Assembly: GCF_022869005.1 (NCBI RefSeq)
Contig: NZ_JALIEA010000010.1
Location: forward strand, 1-64,000
DNA: 64,000 bases
Source of the DNA: Corynebacterium kalidii
Lineage (GTDB): Bacteria > Actinomycetota > Actinomycetes > Mycobacteriales > Mycobacteriaceae
Direction: 5' to 3'
The notes below the pieces were generated by a model, which did no database searches, had not been told where the DNA came from, and saw only the letters and a list, made by a program, of their open reading frames with translations. Shown here one piece after another: positions 18,104 through 28,276 of this stretch (position 1 is the first letter of the stretch; each line of letters opens with the position of its first letter). Both the position numbers and the translations under genes were made by a program.

Positions 18104-18121
18104 GTCACAGCCTGGTCACAG
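18104..18121. promoter_or_regulatory. Direct repeat GTCACAG x2, possible MtrA site
   Basis: Two identical GTCACAG copies start 11 bases apart (18104 and 18115), about 70-90 bases upstream of the lysozyme -10 box. Mycobacterial MtrA is reported to bind direct GTCACAGCG-like repeats, often near peptidoglycan hydrolase genes. The assignment rests on this motif match and context only. Confidence 0.4.
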
Positions 18122-18205
18122 GCTCGGCAGCTCCGACATGAAATGCGACACGCGGGGCGCGTGTTACTCGTGTGATTGTTGGTAATAGTGTGTATCGTGT
18201 GGCGC

Positions 18206-19846
18206 ATGCTGTCTCTCCCCTGGCGTCGCACCGCGCGCACCACCGTCCCCGCCCGACTCACCGCAGTAACCCTCTTCGGTTCAGCCGCAACGGTCGCCGC
18301 GCTGGTCGCCACCGATGTCCTCCCCGTGCCCAGCTGGGCACTCGACGGAGTCGACGTCGCGAGCCACCAGCACCCCGGCGGTGCCGCCATCGACTGGCAG
18401 AGCGTTGCCGCGTCCGGCCAGAGCTTCGCCTTCATCAAGGCCAGCGAAGGCACCGGCTACGTGAACCCCTACTTCACCTCGGACTCGGCCAAGGCGTCGG
18501 CCGCCGGCGTGACCCCGGGAAGCTACCACTACGCGAAACCCGGCTCCACCGACCCCCGCGCCGAGGCCCGGCACTACGCCGCCACCCTCGCCACCGGCGT
18601 CCAGCCGTCGCTCCCCCCGACCCTCGACCTGGAGGAGTCCGGCGGACTCGGCCCGGTGGAACTGCAGAACTGGGTCCGCGACTGGATCGACGAGATCAAG
18701 AACCTCACCGGACGTGACCCGATCATCTACACGTACCACAACTTCTGGATCAACGACATGGCCAACACCACCGAGTTCGCGGAATACCCGCTGTGGCTGG
18801 CCTACTACAACCCGACGCTGCCCGCCGAGATCCCCGGCGGATGGAACGAGGTCACCTTCTGGCAGTACTCCTCCGAGGGACAGGTCGACGGCATCTACAC
18901 CAACGTCGACATGAACACCTACTACGGCACCGACGAGCAGCTGCAGGCCCTCACCGGCGCACCGTCGAACGGTAGCGCGGCCGGCAACATCGTCGACGCC
19001 CTCAAACCCATCACCGACGCCGCACTCGGCCAGGCCGAGAACGCCAACCAGACCGAGCACCAGGACGCCGCCGGCGGCGAGCCCGGACTGAACCAGCCGC
19101 TGAGCACCGACCTGCTGGTCAACCTGCTCGGTCTCGTGGGCGGCACCGTCGGTCCGGACGCCGTCATCGCCGCCGCCCAGGAATCCGGCCTGGGTGAGGC
19201 GCTGGGTGCCGTCCTCGCGTCCTCCGGCATCGAGGCCCGCGACGCCGGGCAGAGCATGCCCGTCGCCGCCGTCGCCGCACTCGTACTGGGCGCACTCGGC
19301 CTCGGCGCCGACGGAGGGGACATCGCCAACCAGGTCGGTGAGCTCGTCGGGTCCCTCGCCGGCGACCAGGGCGCACCTGCCGGAGGAGTCGACATCTCGC
19401 AGCTCGCCGGGCTCATCGGTGGCGGCGACGTCTCCCTCGACAGCATCCTGCGCCTGTTGACCGCCTTCGGTGCCAGCGACTACGCCGCACAGGTCGCCGC
19501 CGGCACCGTCGACACCGACGCCCTGCTGGCGCAGGTGAAGTCCCAGCCCTCGCCGGAGCAGGCACCGGATTCCGGCGCCGCCCCGGCCGAGGACGCCGCA
19601 GCCCCCGCCGTCGACGCCGACCCGGCCGCGCTGCGTGCCTCCCTGGAGGCCGCCGGGGTCGACCCCGAGACCGCCGCGAAGCTCTCCGCCGACCCCGCGG
19701 CCACCGTCGCCGCAGCCGAGCGCCTCGGTGTGGACCGCGAGACGGCCGCCCGGTTCGCCTCCGACCCCGAGGGTGCGCTGCGCGCCCTGGAGGACGCCGG
19801 CATCGACCCGGTCGGTGCCGCACCGATGCTCGCCGCGCAGCTCTGA
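18206..19846 (+). CDS. Secreted GH25 lysozyme (N-acetylmuramidase) with repeat-bearing C-terminus
   Basis: A 546-residue exported protein. It has a Sec signal peptide (basic start, hydrophobic core about 18-37, likely cleavage after SWA near residue 45). The GH25 catalytic barrel follows: GVDVASH (48-54), the catalytic DLE (141-143) and the closing FWQYSSEG and VDMNTYYG strands, ending near residue 250. The remaining ~290 residues are Ala/Gly/Asp-rich and unknown; they end in three ~25-residue repeats of the form DPAA..AAGVDPETAAKLS. ATG 18206 has TATCGT 7 bases upstream, so it is probably leaderless. It should cleave the MurNAc-GlcNAc bond in peptidoglycan. A GTCACAG direct repeat lies upstream. 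Confidence 0.92.
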   Translation: MLSLPWRRTARTTVPARLTAVTLFGSAATVAALVATDVLPVPSWALDGVDVASHQHPGGAAIDWQSVAASGQSFAFIKASEGTGYVNPYFTSDSAKASAAGVTPGSYHYAKPGSTDPRAEARHYAATLATGVQPSLPPTLDLEESGGLGPVELQNWVRDWIDEIKNLTGRDPIIYTYHNFWINDMANTTEFAEYPLWLAYYNPTLPAEIPGGWNEVTFWQYSSEGQVDGIYTNVDMNTYYGTDEQLQALTGAPSNGSAAGNIVDALKPITDAALGQAENANQTEHQDAAGGEPGLNQPLSTDLLVNLLGLVGGTVGPDAVIAAAQESGLGEALGAVLASSGIEARDAGQSMPVAAVAALVLGALGLGADGGDIANQVGELVGSLAGDQGAPAGGVDISQLAGLIGGGDVSLDSILRLLTAFGASDYAAQVAAGTVDTDALLAQVKSQPSPEQAPDSGAAPAEDAAAPAVDADPAALRASLEAAGVDPETAAKLSADPAATVAAAERLGVDRETAARFASDPEGALRALEDAGIDPVGAAPMLAAQL

Positions 19847-19868
19847 CCCCGCGGTGTCGGCGACGCCC

Positions 19869-19975
19869 GTCACCGATTACGCCGGCGTGGATGGCACGCC
19901 CACACAGAAACGCCCTGACCTGGTGATTTACGAACCCAGGTCAGGGCGTTTCGTGACGGAGGCGTAATCGGTGAC
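19869..19975. terminator. Nested inverted repeats between convergent genes (repeat family B)
   Basis: Outer arms GTCACCGATTACGCC / GGCGTAATCGGTGAC are perfect over 15 bases. Inner arms GAAACGCCCTGACCTGG / CCAGGTCAGGGCGTTTC form a 17-bp hairpin at 19907-19952. It separates the lysozyme gene from the convergent VOC gene and probably terminates both. The outer arms recur at 29395-29470. Confidence 0.8.
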
Positions 19976-20007
19976 CAGCCTGCGGTCCGCACTCCGTCAA
20001 AACCGCG

Positions 20008-20826
20008 TCACGGCTGGGGCGCACCCGGTGCCATGATGTCCGGCTCGTGGGCGTCCTCGAGACTCTCCGGCGTCGGCTCGGCGATCTCGCACAGGTTCAC
20101 CAGCGCACCCGTCGGATCCACGAGGGTGCACAGACGTCCCAGCTCGGAGTTCCACGGTGCACGGACCAGCTTGCCGCCGAGCTTCTTGACCTTCTTCGCG
20201 GCCTTGTCCACGTCGACGCAGCCGAGGTAGAGGGTCCACATCGACGGATTCTCGTCCAGCTCACTGGTGTCCCACATGCCGCACAACGGCGCACCGTTGT
20301 ACTCGCCGGTGGCGTACCGGAACTTGGCGGTGTCACTGTGCTGACGGATGTCCCACCCGGCCAGGTCGTGGTAGAACTTCATCGTCGCGTCGAACTCTTC
20401 ACCGACGAGCAGCTCATGCCACACCGGGGTCCCCGGCTCACCCGCGGCGAAGAAGGGCTCGTCGCCGGATGGCTGCTTCAGACCCACCGTCGCGCCCGAC
20501 GGATCGACGATGACGGCCATGCGGCCACGCCGGCCCACGTCGCGCGGGGAGAGGATGCTGGTGGCCCCGGCCTTCACGGCCTCGTCATGGACATGGTCGA
20601 TGTCGGGGGCGTAGAGCAGCATGCCCCACAGCGACGACTTGTCGTCCGGCACCTCCCCGAGCCCCGCGACGGGCATCCCGTTCTTCTTGGCGACGAGATA
20701 GCCGTCGCACTGCGTGTCGAACTCCCAGTCAAGGAGCTCGGTGTAGAAGGCCTTCGCCTTCTCCAGGTCGGTGGTAGCCAGGTCGATCCAGATCGGCATT
20801 CCTGGCTCCGCTACGAGAGCGGGCAT
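20008..20826 (-). CDS. VOC (glyoxalase/bleomycin resistance) family protein, two domains
   Basis: A 272-residue protein made of two tandem vicinal-oxygen-chelate domains (about 1-125 and 135-250). Each opens with a W-x-[DE]-L strand followed by an A-x-x-FY helix: WIDLATTDLEKAKAFY and WHELLVGEEFDATMKFY. Each ends in a DPSGA or DPTGA strand. Such two-domain proteins occur widely in actinobacteria and often have no assigned substrate; it is not a typical glyoxalase I. ATG 20826 forms TGATG with the upstream S4 gene and has GGAGG 8 bases upstream, so it is preferred over GTG 20841. Co-expression with the S4 protein is likely. Confidence 0.88.
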   Translation of the reverse strand: MPALVAEPGMPIWIDLATTDLEKAKAFYTELLDWEFDTQCDGYLVAKKNGMPVAGLGEVPDDKSSLWGMLLYAPDIDHVHDEAVKAGATSILSPRDVGRRGRMAVIVDPSGATVGLKQPSGDEPFFAAGEPGTPVWHELLVGEEFDATMKFYHDLAGWDIRQHSDTAKFRYATGEYNGAPLCGMWDTSELDENPSMWTLYLGCVDVDKAAKKVKKLGGKLVRAPWNSELGRLCTLVDPTGALVNLCEIAEPTPESLEDAHEPDIMAPGAPQP

Positions 20827-21185
20827 CAGAGGTTCCTCCACTTGTCAGGGTCGAAATCGTCGTCGGCGGTTGCTTCGTCGAAGTAGTCGTCACTGTCGCC
20901 GTCTCCGCCGTCACCGCTCCCGGTGACGACACGGGCCGCGGCGACCGGGGTGGCGTCGGGGCCGTCCCCGTCAAGAACCGCCACCTCGTCCCCGGAACGC
21001 AGGTGACGGCCGCGGCGGGTGTCTGCCTCGCCGTTGACCGTCACACGACCGGCGGCGACAGCCTCCTTGGCCGCGCCGCCGGATTCGACCAGGTTCGCCA
21101 GTTTGATGAACTGCCCCAGTCGGATGTCGTCCCCGCGGACGGGGACGTCCTGCGCCGGTACCTTGTGCTCTTCTCGCTCAGGCAT
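20826..21185 (-). CDS. RNA-binding S4 domain protein
   Basis: A 119-residue protein with an N-terminal S4 fold: IRLGQFIKLANLV, GGAAKEAVAAGRVTVNGE and RRGRHLRSGDEVAV (about residues 15-75). A long acidic tail ending in DDDFDPDKWRNL follows. It resembles YaaA/YbcJ-type single-S4 proteins thought to bind structured RNA. ATG 21185 is preferred over ATG 21194 because TAGGAT sits exactly 7 bases upstream, matching the leaderless pattern seen through this window; the longer start is possible. It overlaps the VOC gene by one base. Confidence 0.85.
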   Translation of the reverse strand: MPEREEHKVPAQDVPVRGDDIRLGQFIKLANLVESGGAAKEAVAAGRVTVNGEADTRRGRHLRSGDEVAVLDGDGPDATPVAAARVVTGSGDGGDGDSDDYFDEATADDDFDPDKWRNL

Positions 21186-21290
21186 GCCGACCATCCTACG
21201 ACTCCGGACGGTGCCAGGGAAGTCCCCGGCCCAGAATGCCGCGATCTGCGACGACCGTCGGCCGTGCAGCCTCCCCGACCACGCCCCCGG

Positions 21291-21361
21291 ATGTCGGATA
21301 ATCGCCCTCCCAGGTAGGGGTCAGGGGGAGAATCCTTCCTGGGAGGGCGATTTTCCGACAT
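21291..21361. terminator. Long hairpin terminator after the LysE gene
   Basis: Inverted repeat with 24-base arms and one mismatch (arm core ATCGCCCTCCCAGG / CCTGGGAGGGCGAT) around a 23-base loop. It lies 25 bases beyond the LysE stop on the minus strand and upstream of the S4 gene promoter. Confidence 0.8.
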
Positions 21362-21385
21362 GTGTGTGGGGGAGAGACGGGACAC

Positions 21386-22045
21386 CTACCCCGCCTGCAG
21401 CAGTCCCTCACCGACGAGCACCACCCCGAGCACCAGGAACACCACCCCGGCGACGATGTCGATCCACGGCCCCGCGGCCTGCAGCCGTCGTGACAGGGCG
21501 GGCACGGACACCATCACGGCCACCGCCACGAACCAGGCGACGCCGGTGACCAGCAGGAGCACCAGCACAATCAGCCGCATCCCCCACCCAGTGTCCGGGG
21601 GCACGAAACCAGCGAACACCGCCCCGAAGAAGACCAGGGCCTTGGGGTTCGCCAGGTTCGTCAGCAGGCCGAGACGCCAGGCGCCCAGGGTGGAGACCCC
21701 ACCGGCGGCGGCGGTGCCGGTGGTCGCGCCGGTGGGGACCACCGTCCCGCCGGCGCGTCGTTCCGCCAGGCCACCCCGCAACGCGCCCTGCCCCATCCAG
21801 GCCAGGAATGCACCTCCGACGAGGAAGAGCACGGTGAGCACCCAGGGGACCGCGGCGATCAGGGCGGACAGGCCGACCATGCTGCCGACGATCCACAGGG
21901 TGTTGCCGGTCATGATCCCCAGGGCGCAGGCCACGCCGTTGCGACGGAGGGCACCGAGCCGCAGGATCTGCACCAGGTCCGGGCCGGGCGAGGCGATGGC
22001 GAGGAGCCACGCGACGAGGATACTGAGGAGAGCGCCGCCGGTCAT
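21386..22045 (-). CDS. LysE/RhtB family amino-acid exporter
   Basis: A 219-residue membrane exporter with six hydrophobic segments and the family signature SPGPD in the first helix (LAIASPGPDLVQILRLGA, about residues 15-32), followed by a G-x-x-x-G helix (GIMTGNTLWI). Family members export amino acids such as lysine, threonine or homoserine; the substrate cannot be read from the sequence. ATG 22045 has TAGATT 8 bases upstream, pointing to its own leaderless promoter despite lying only 40 bases after gltD. Proximity to glutamate synthase is suggestive of nitrogen balance but not proof. A strong hairpin follows the stop. Confidence 0.88.
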   Translation of the reverse strand: MTGGALLSILVAWLLAIASPGPDLVQILRLGALRRNGVACALGIMTGNTLWIVGSMVGLSALIAAVPWVLTVLFLVGGAFLAWMGQGALRGGLAERRAGGTVVPTGATTGTAAAGGVSTLGAWRLGLLTNLANPKALVFFGAVFAGFVPPDTGWGMRLIVLVLLLVTGVAWFVAVAVMVSVPALSRRLQAAGPWIDIVAGVVFLVLGVVLVGEGLLQAG

Positions 22046-22085
22046 GGGGGTTCAATCTACTCCCCCGGCTACTCCCCCGGCACCC

Positions 22086-23672
22086 TCACACGCTCAACGG
22101 CATGTCCGTCGGTGCGACGGGGCGCGGCAGCGCGCTCTCGCCCATCAGGGCCCGGTCGACGGCGGCGGCGCAGGCCCGTCCCTCGGAGATGGCCCACACG
22201 ATCAGCGAGGCGCCGCGACCGGCGTCTCCGGCAGCGAACACGGGAGCGTCGAAGCCGGTGGCCCGTACCTCGGGGGATTCGGCCCACCAGGTGCGGTAGT
22301 CGTCGTCGCGGGTGAGGCGTCCGCGCCCGTCGACCGGGAGCCCCAGTTCGGAGATGATGCCGGTGGTGTCGACGGAGGTGAAGCCGACGGCGAGGAGGAC
22401 GAGGTCGGCGTCCATGTCGACCTCGGTGCCGGGCACGTTGACGGTGCCGTCGGGGGTGCGTTCGCAGGTCGCGGCGCGCAGCCCGGTCACGTGGCCGTCG
22501 GCGCCGGTGAGCTCCACGGTGTTGATGCGGTGGTCGCGGTGGCCCAACGGGCTGCCGACCTCTCGCGCGGCGAGGCCGAGGGCGACGATCTCGTCGGCGG
22601 ACTCGTCGCCGCTGACGCGGTACTCCCCCTCCTCGTGGGCGGAGGCCACACGCCAGATCTTCGGCCACACCGGCCACGGGTTGCCTTCGGTGCGGTAGGC
22701 GTCCGGAGCGGGGTTGTAGTCGAACTGCCGGACGGAGGCCGCCCCCTGCCGCAGGGCGGTGCCGAAGCAGTCGGTGCCGGTGTCGCCACCGCCGATGATG
22801 ACGACGTGCCTGCCCTTCGCGTCGATCTGAGGGGTGTCAACGTCATCAACGTCACCGGCGACGGCGCGGTTGGCCATGGGCAGGTAGTCCATCGCCTGGT
22901 GGACGCCGTCCAGGTGGCGGCCCGGGATGGAGACGTCCCGCGGGACGGTCGCCCCGACGGCCATGACGACGGCGTCGAAGCCGGCGAGGTCGGACGCCGA
23001 CGGGGACACGCCGGTGCGGAAGGTGGTTCCCTCGGCCTCCATCTGGGCCACGCGCCGGTCGATCCAGCGGTTCTCCAGCTTGTAGTCCGGCACGCCGTAG
23101 CGCAGCAGACCACCGATGCGGTCGTCGCGTTCGAAGACGGTCACGTCGTGCCCGGCGCGGGTGAGTTGCTGGGCGGCGGCGAGCCCGGCGGGCCCGGAGC
23201 CGACGACGGCGACGGACTGGCCGGTGGAGAAGCTGGCCTTCACCGGGCGCACCCAGCCTTGTTCGAAGGCGTGCTCGACGATCTGCAGCTCGACGGTCTT
23301 GATGGCCACCGGCTCGCCGACGCCGGCGCCTGCACCGATGCCGTCGATGCCGAGCACACAGGCGCCTTCACAGGGCGCGGGGCAAATACGTCCGGTGAAC
23401 TCGGGGAAGTTGTTGGTGGCGTGCAGGCGGTCGTAGGCCTCCTTCCACCGTCCCTGGCGGACCAGGTCGTTCCATTCGGGGATGATGTTGCCCAGCGGGC
23501 AGCCGTCGTGGCAGAAGGGGATGCCGCAGTCCATGCAGCGGGCGGCCTGGGTCTGCACCGTCGAGTCAGCGAGGGGTTCGTTGACCTCCTTCCAGTCGAG
23601 CAGGCGCAGGGGGACGGGGCGGTGTGCCGCTTCCTCGCGGGGGTACTTCATGAAGCCGTGCGGGTCAGCCAT
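22086..23672 (-). CDS. gltD: Glutamate synthase small subunit GltD
   Basis: A 528-residue NADPH-dependent flavoprotein that feeds electrons to GltB for glutamate synthesis from glutamine and 2-oxoglutarate. The N-terminus has the iron-sulfur cysteines CMDCGIPFCHDGCP and CPAPCEGAC. An FAD-binding GSGPAGLAAA follows near residue 155 and an NADPH-binding GGGDTGTD near 300. Length is slightly above the usual 470-510. ATG 23672 overlaps the gltB stop (TAATG), so translation is coupled in the standard gltBD order. Confidence 0.96.
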   Translation of the reverse strand: MADPHGFMKYPREEAAHRPVPLRLLDWKEVNEPLADSTVQTQAARCMDCGIPFCHDGCPLGNIIPEWNDLVRQGRWKEAYDRLHATNNFPEFTGRICPAPCEGACVLGIDGIGAGAGVGEPVAIKTVELQIVEHAFEQGWVRPVKASFSTGQSVAVVGSGPAGLAAAQQLTRAGHDVTVFERDDRIGGLLRYGVPDYKLENRWIDRRVAQMEAEGTTFRTGVSPSASDLAGFDAVVMAVGATVPRDVSIPGRHLDGVHQAMDYLPMANRAVAGDVDDVDTPQIDAKGRHVVIIGGGDTGTDCFGTALRQGAASVRQFDYNPAPDAYRTEGNPWPVWPKIWRVASAHEEGEYRVSGDESADEIVALGLAAREVGSPLGHRDHRINTVELTGADGHVTGLRAATCERTPDGTVNVPGTEVDMDADLVLLAVGFTSVDTTGIISELGLPVDGRGRLTRDDDYRTWWAESPEVRATGFDAPVFAAGDAGRGASLIVWAISEGRACAAAVDRALMGESALPRPVAPTDMPLSV

Positions 23673-26600
23673 TACCTGACTCCTTCCATGATGGCGGCGG
23701 CGATGCCGTCCGCGTCGAGTCCCGCCTCGCGGGCCTGTTCGATGGTCTGCAGGACGCGGCGGTAGTCGCGCGGCATGACCTTGATCAGCGACCGGGGGTC
23801 CACGTCCACGGTGGAGCCGGTGAGTCTCCGGTGGCGTTCGATGGTGTCGACCAGCCAGTCGAGTTCGTCCTCGCCGACCTGCTCGATGTCGACGAGTCCG
23901 GGGTTGATGTGCCGGGACATGCCCTCGACCCCGGTGCCGTCGTCCATGAGGTAGGCGATGCCGCCGGACATGCCGGCGCCGAAGTTCTCGCCGACGGGGC
24001 CGAGGTTGATCACCCGTCCGCCGGTCATGTACTCGCAGCCGTGGTTGCCCATGCCCTCGACGACGGCGGTGACACCGGAGTTGCGCACGCAGAAGCGTTC
24101 GCCGACGGCGCCGCGGATGAACATCTCGCCGGAGACACCGCCGAAGCCCAGGACGTTGCCGGCGATGGTCTGGTGTTCGCCGACCGCGCCGTCGCGGTCG
24201 TGGGGGCGGATGGCGACGGTGCCGCCGGACAGGCCCTTGGCGACGTAGTCGTTGGCGTCGCCGACCAGGGTCAGGGTCATGCCCCTGGGGACGAAGGCGC
24301 CGAAGGAGTTGCCGGCGGAGCCGGTGAACGTCAGGTTCACGGTGCCCTCGGGCAGCCCGTCCCGTCCGGCGACGCGGCTGATCAGCGAGCCGGTCATCGT
24401 GCCGACCGACCGGTTGACGTTGGTGATCGGGTAGGACAGGGAGACGGTGGTGCCTTCACCGGCGGCGGCGCGTCGGATCGTCTCCCCGGCGTCCTCGCGG
24501 ATGCGGTTGTCCAGGGCGGCGTCCAGGCTGTGGTCCTGGTCCTTGGTCCGGTACAGGTCCTGGTGCATGAACGGGCTGTCGGGACGGGCGAAGATCGGCG
24601 AGAGGTCGAGCGACCCGGCGGTCTTGTGCCCGGGGTCGACGGCGCCGGCGCGCAGGCACTCGGAATGGCCCACGGCCTCCTGCAGGGTGCGGAAGCCGAG
24701 TTCGGCGAGGTACTCGCGGACCTCCTGGGCGATGAAGGTGAAGAAGTTGACCACGTGCTCGGCCTGGCCGGTGAACTTCCTGCGCAGGTCGGGGTTCTGG
24801 GTGGCCACGCCCACCGGGCAGGTGTCCAGGTGGCAGACGCGCATCATGATGCAGCCCTCGACGACCAGCGGGGCGGTGGCGAAGCCGAACTCCTCGGCGC
24901 CGAGGAGGGCGGCGACCATGACGTCGCGTCCGGTCTTCATCTGGCCGTCGCACTGCACGGTGATGCGGTCGCGCAGGCCGTTCATCAGCAGTGTCTGCTG
25001 GGTCTCGGCCAGGCCGAGCTCCCACGGGCCGCCGGCGTGCTTCAGCGAGTTCAGCGGGGACGCCCCGGTGCCGCCGTCGTGCCCGGAGATCAGGACGACG
25101 TCGGCGTGCGCCTTGGATACACCGGCGGCGACGGTGCCGACGCCCTGTTCGGCGACGAGCTTGACGTGGATGCGGGCGTCCGGGTTGGCGTTCTTCAGGT
25201 CGTGGATCAGCTGCGCGAGATCCTCGATGGAGTAGATGTCGTGGTGCGGCGGCGGGGAGATCAGCCCGACGCCCGGTGTGGTCACCCGGACCTCGGCGAT
25301 CCAGGGGTAGACCTTGTGCGGGGGCAGCTGGCCGCCCTCGCCCGGCTTGGCGCCCTGGGCCATCTTGATCTGGATGTCGGTGCAGTTGTTGAGGTAGTGG
25401 CTGGTCACGCCGAAGCGTCCGGACGCGACCTGCTTGATCGCCGAGCGGCGCCAGGTGCCGTCCGCCTCGGGTTCGAAGCGGTCGGGGTCCTCTCCGCCCT
25501 CACCGGAGTTCGACATGCCCTTGAGCCGGTTCATGGCGATGGCCAGGGTCTCGTGGGCCTCGGCGGAGATCGAGCCGTAACTCATCGCGCCGGTGGAGAA
25601 GCGCCGGACGATGGATGAGACGGGCTCGACCTCGTCGACGGGGATCGACGGGCGGTCGCTGTGCATCTCGAACAGGCCGCGCAGGGTGGCCAGCCGCTTC
25701 GACTGGTTGTCGACCTTGTCGGAGTACTCCTTGAAGATGCGGTACTGCCCGGTGCGGGTGGCGTGCTGCAGCTTGAACACGGTCTCCGGGTTGAATAGGT
25801 GGTACTCGCCTTCCCGGCGCCACTTGTACTCGCCGCCGATCTCGAGTTCGCGGTGGGCGACCTCCTCGGGACGGGGCAGGAAGGCGAAGCGGTGCCGCAC
25901 GGCGACGTCCGCGGCGATCTCGTCCAGGCCGATGCCGGAGATCGGGCTGAGGCAGCCGGTGAAGTAGTCGTCGAGGAGCTGCTGGTGCAGGCCGGTGACG
26001 TCGGCCAGCTGGGCGCCGCGGTAGGACGCGACGGTGGCGATGCCCATCTTCGACATGATCTTCTGCACGCTGGCAGTCGCGCCGTCGATGAAGTTCCGGC
26101 AGCCGTCGTCGGTGTCCAGCCCGTCGAGCTGGCCGCGCTTGGAGAGTTCGTCGATGGTCTCGAACGCCATGTACGGGTTGACCGCGTCGGCGCCGAAGGT
26201 GAGCAGCATGGCGAGGTGGTGGACCTCGCGGGCGTCGCCGGACTCGACGATCAACGAGGCCTGTGTGCGGGTGCGTTCGGCGACGAGGTGCTGGTGCACG
26301 GCACTGGTGAGCAGCAGTGACGGCACCGGGGCCATGCGTTCGTCGGACTCCCGGTCGGAGAGGATGATCAGCGTCGCACCGTCCTCGATGGCCCGTGAGG
26401 TCTCCCGTCGGACGCGCTCGATGGCGTCGCGCATGCCTCGGCCGCCGTGGGCGACGGGGTAGAGCCCGGAGACCACCGCGGAGCGGAAGTCCCCGAAGCC
26501 CTCGTGCTCGCCGGCGTGGCGCAGGGTGGCCAGCGTGGAGTTCAGCAGGACCGGGGTCTCCAGGTGGATGCGGTGCGCGGCCTCGGGGACCTCGGTGGTG

Positions 26601-28276
26601 ACGTCGACCTGACGGCCCAGCTGGGTGAACATGCTGGTGACGGACTTCTCCCGGATGGAGTCCAGCGGCGGGTTGGTGACCTGCGCGAAGCGCTGGGAGA
26701 AGAAGTCGAAGAGCATGCGGGGGCGGTCCGACAGCGCCGCGACGGGTGTGTCGGTGCCCATGGAGCCCAGCTGTTCGGCGCCGGTGACGGCCAACGGCTG
26801 GATGAGGACGTCGACGTCCTCCTCGGTCATGCCGAAGACCCGCTGACGCAGGACGACCCGCTCGTGGCTCATGGCCTCGTACTCGACCGGCGGCAGGTCG
26901 GCGAAGCGCACGATGTTGTCGTCGACCCACTCGCGGTAGGGCTTGTCCGCCAGCCTGGACTTGATCTCGTCGTCGGGGACGATGCGCCCCTGTGCCGTGT
27001 CGACGAGGAACATCCGGCCGGGCTCGATGCGGCGACGCTGCACGATCTCCTCCGGGGGGACCGGCAGCAGACCGGTCTCGGACCCGCCGATGACCAGGCC
27101 GTCCCGGGTGACCCAGATACGCCCGGGCCGCAGACCGTTGCGGTCGAGCACCGAGCCGATGACGGTGCCGTCGGTGAACACCAGGGCGGCCGGGCCGTCC
27201 CACGCCTCCATGAGGGAGGAGTGGTACTCGTAGAACGCGCGGACGTCCGGGTCGATGGACGGGTTCCGCTCCCACGCCTGGGGGACCATCATCATCACCG
27301 CGTGCGGGAGGGACCGGCCGGCGAGGTGGAGCAGTTCCAGGGCCTCGTCGAACCGGCCGGTGTCCGACCCGGCGGGGTCGCAGACCGGCAGGACGCGCTC
27401 GATGTCGCCGAGGACCTCCGACCGGATCTGGGACTCGCGGGCACGCATCCAGTTCTCGTTGCCGCGCACCGTGTTGATCTCGCCGTTGTGGGCGACCAGG
27501 CGGAAGGGGTGGGCCAGCGGCCAGGAGGGGAAGGTGTTCGTGGAGAACCGGGAGTGCACGACCGCCAGGGCCGACTCCACGCGCTCGTCCTGGAGGTCCA
27601 GGTAGAAGTCGCGCAGCTGTGGGGTGGTGAGCATGCCCTTGAACACGATGGTGCGCGAGGACAGCGACGGGAAGTAGACGGTGTCGGACCCGGCCCCCTC
27701 GCCCGGCCCCTTCGACCCGAGCTCGCGTTCGGCGCGCTTGCGCACGAACCACACCCGACGGTCCAGCTCGATGCCGGAGAGCTCATTACCCTCCGCGTCG
27801 CGTCCGGCGACGAAGAGCTGGTAGAAGATCGGCTCGGCGTCGCGGGCCATGGCGCCCAGGGCGGAGTCGTCGACGGGGACCTCGCGCCAGGCGATCAGCT
27901 CGAGGTTCTCCTCGGCAATGATCGACTCGACGGCACGCATGGCGTCCAGGGCGGCCATGCGGGCGGCGGGCAGGAAGGCGATGCCGGTGGCGTAGGCGCC
28001 CGGGGCGGGCAGCTCGACACCCTGGTCGGCGAGGACCTCGCGGTAGAACCGGTCCGGGACCTGCATGAGGATGCCGGCCCCGTCACCGGTGTTCTTCTCG
28101 GCCCCAGCGGCACCCCGGTGCTCGAGGTTGACCAGTGCCTGGATGCCCTTCTCCACGATGTCGTGGCTGGCGCGGCCGTGCATGTCGGCGACGAAGGCGA
28201 CGCCGCAGGCGTCGTGCTCGTGCACCGGGTGGTAGAGCCCCTGGGGCGCCGGATAGTTCTTCAGCTGGTTGTTCAC
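23672..28276 (-). CDS. gltB: Glutamate synthase large subunit GltB
   Basis: A 1534-residue glutamate synthase. It begins with a propeptide of 23 residues; Cys24 in HDACGVAF is the expected N-terminal nucleophile of the glutaminase domain after processing. The FMN/2-oxoglutarate synthase domain carries the 3Fe-4S motif [12 protein letters not shown], and the C-terminal beta-helix domain has many G-x-x-x-G repeats. GTG 28276 is chosen because it gives the normal propeptide length and GGAGG lies 11 bases upstream; longer readings are Arg/Pro shadow sequence. GltB and GltD assimilate ammonium under nitrogen limitation. No clear AmtR-like operator could be identified by eye. Confidence 0.96.
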   Translation of the reverse strand: MNNQLKNYPAPQGLYHPVHEHDACGVAFVADMHGRASHDIVEKGIQALVNLEHRGAAGAEKNTGDGAGILMQVPDRFYREVLADQGVELPAPGAYATGIAFLPAARMAALDAMRAVESIIAEENLELIAWREVPVDDSALGAMARDAEPIFYQLFVAGRDAEGNELSGIELDRRVWFVRKRAERELGSKGPGEGAGSDTVYFPSLSSRTIVFKGMLTTPQLRDFYLDLQDERVESALAVVHSRFSTNTFPSWPLAHPFRLVAHNGEINTVRGNENWMRARESQIRSEVLGDIERVLPVCDPAGSDTGRFDEALELLHLAGRSLPHAVMMMVPQAWERNPSIDPDVRAFYEYHSSLMEAWDGPAALVFTDGTVIGSVLDRNGLRPGRIWVTRDGLVIGGSETGLLPVPPEEIVQRRRIEPGRMFLVDTAQGRIVPDDEIKSRLADKPYREWVDDNIVRFADLPPVEYEAMSHERVVLRQRVFGMTEEDVDVLIQPLAVTGAEQLGSMGTDTPVAALSDRPRMLFDFFSQRFAQVTNPPLDSIREKSVTSMFTQLGRQVDVTTEVPEAAHRIHLETPVLLNSTLATLRHAGEHEGFGDFRSAVVSGLYPVAHGGRGMRDAIERVRRETSRAIEDGATLIILSDRESDERMAPVPSLLLTSAVHQHLVAERTRTQASLIVESGDAREVHHLAMLLTFGADAVNPYMAFETIDELSKRGQLDGLDTDDGCRNFIDGATASVQKIMSKMGIATVASYRGAQLADVTGLHQQLLDDYFTGCLSPISGIGLDEIAADVAVRHRFAFLPRPEEVAHRELEIGGEYKWRREGEYHLFNPETVFKLQHATRTGQYRIFKEYSDKVDNQSKRLATLRGLFEMHSDRPSIPVDEVEPVSSIVRRFSTGAMSYGSISAEAHETLAIAMNRLKGMSNSGEGGEDPDRFEPEADGTWRRSAIKQVASGRFGVTSHYLNNCTDIQIKMAQGAKPGEGGQLPPHKVYPWIAEVRVTTPGVGLISPPPHHDIYSIEDLAQLIHDLKNANPDARIHVKLVAEQGVGTVAAGVSKAHADVVLISGHDGGTGASPLNSLKHAGGPWELGLAETQQTLLMNGLRDRITVQCDGQMKTGRDVMVAALLGAEEFGFATAPLVVEGCIMMRVCHLDTCPVGVATQNPDLRRKFTGQAEHVVNFFTFIAQEVREYLAELGFRTLQEAVGHSECLRAGAVDPGHKTAGSLDLSPIFARPDSPFMHQDLYRTKDQDHSLDAALDNRIREDAGETIRRAAAGEGTTVSLSYPITNVNRSVGTMTGSLISRVAGRDGLPEGTVNLTFTGSAGNSFGAFVPRGMTLTLVGDANDYVAKGLSGGTVAIRPHDRDGAVGEHQTIAGNVLGFGGVSGEMFIRGAVGERFCVRNSGVTAVVEGMGNHGCEYMTGGRVINLGPVGENFGAGMSGGIAYLMDDGTGVEGMSRHINPGLVDIEQVGEDELDWLVDTIERHRRLTGSTVDVDPRSLIKVMPRDYRRVLQTIEQAREAGLDADGIAAAIMEGVR

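Noticed and set aside
18197..18205. GTG 18197 as an earlier start of the GH25 lysozyme
   Set aside because: It would overlap the TATCGT -10 box that sits 7 bases before ATG 18206.
23831..25618. Open frames on the plus strand across gltB, including also 26447-28516
   Set aside because: They are antisense shadows of gltB with Val/Asp/Gly-biased composition and no motif.
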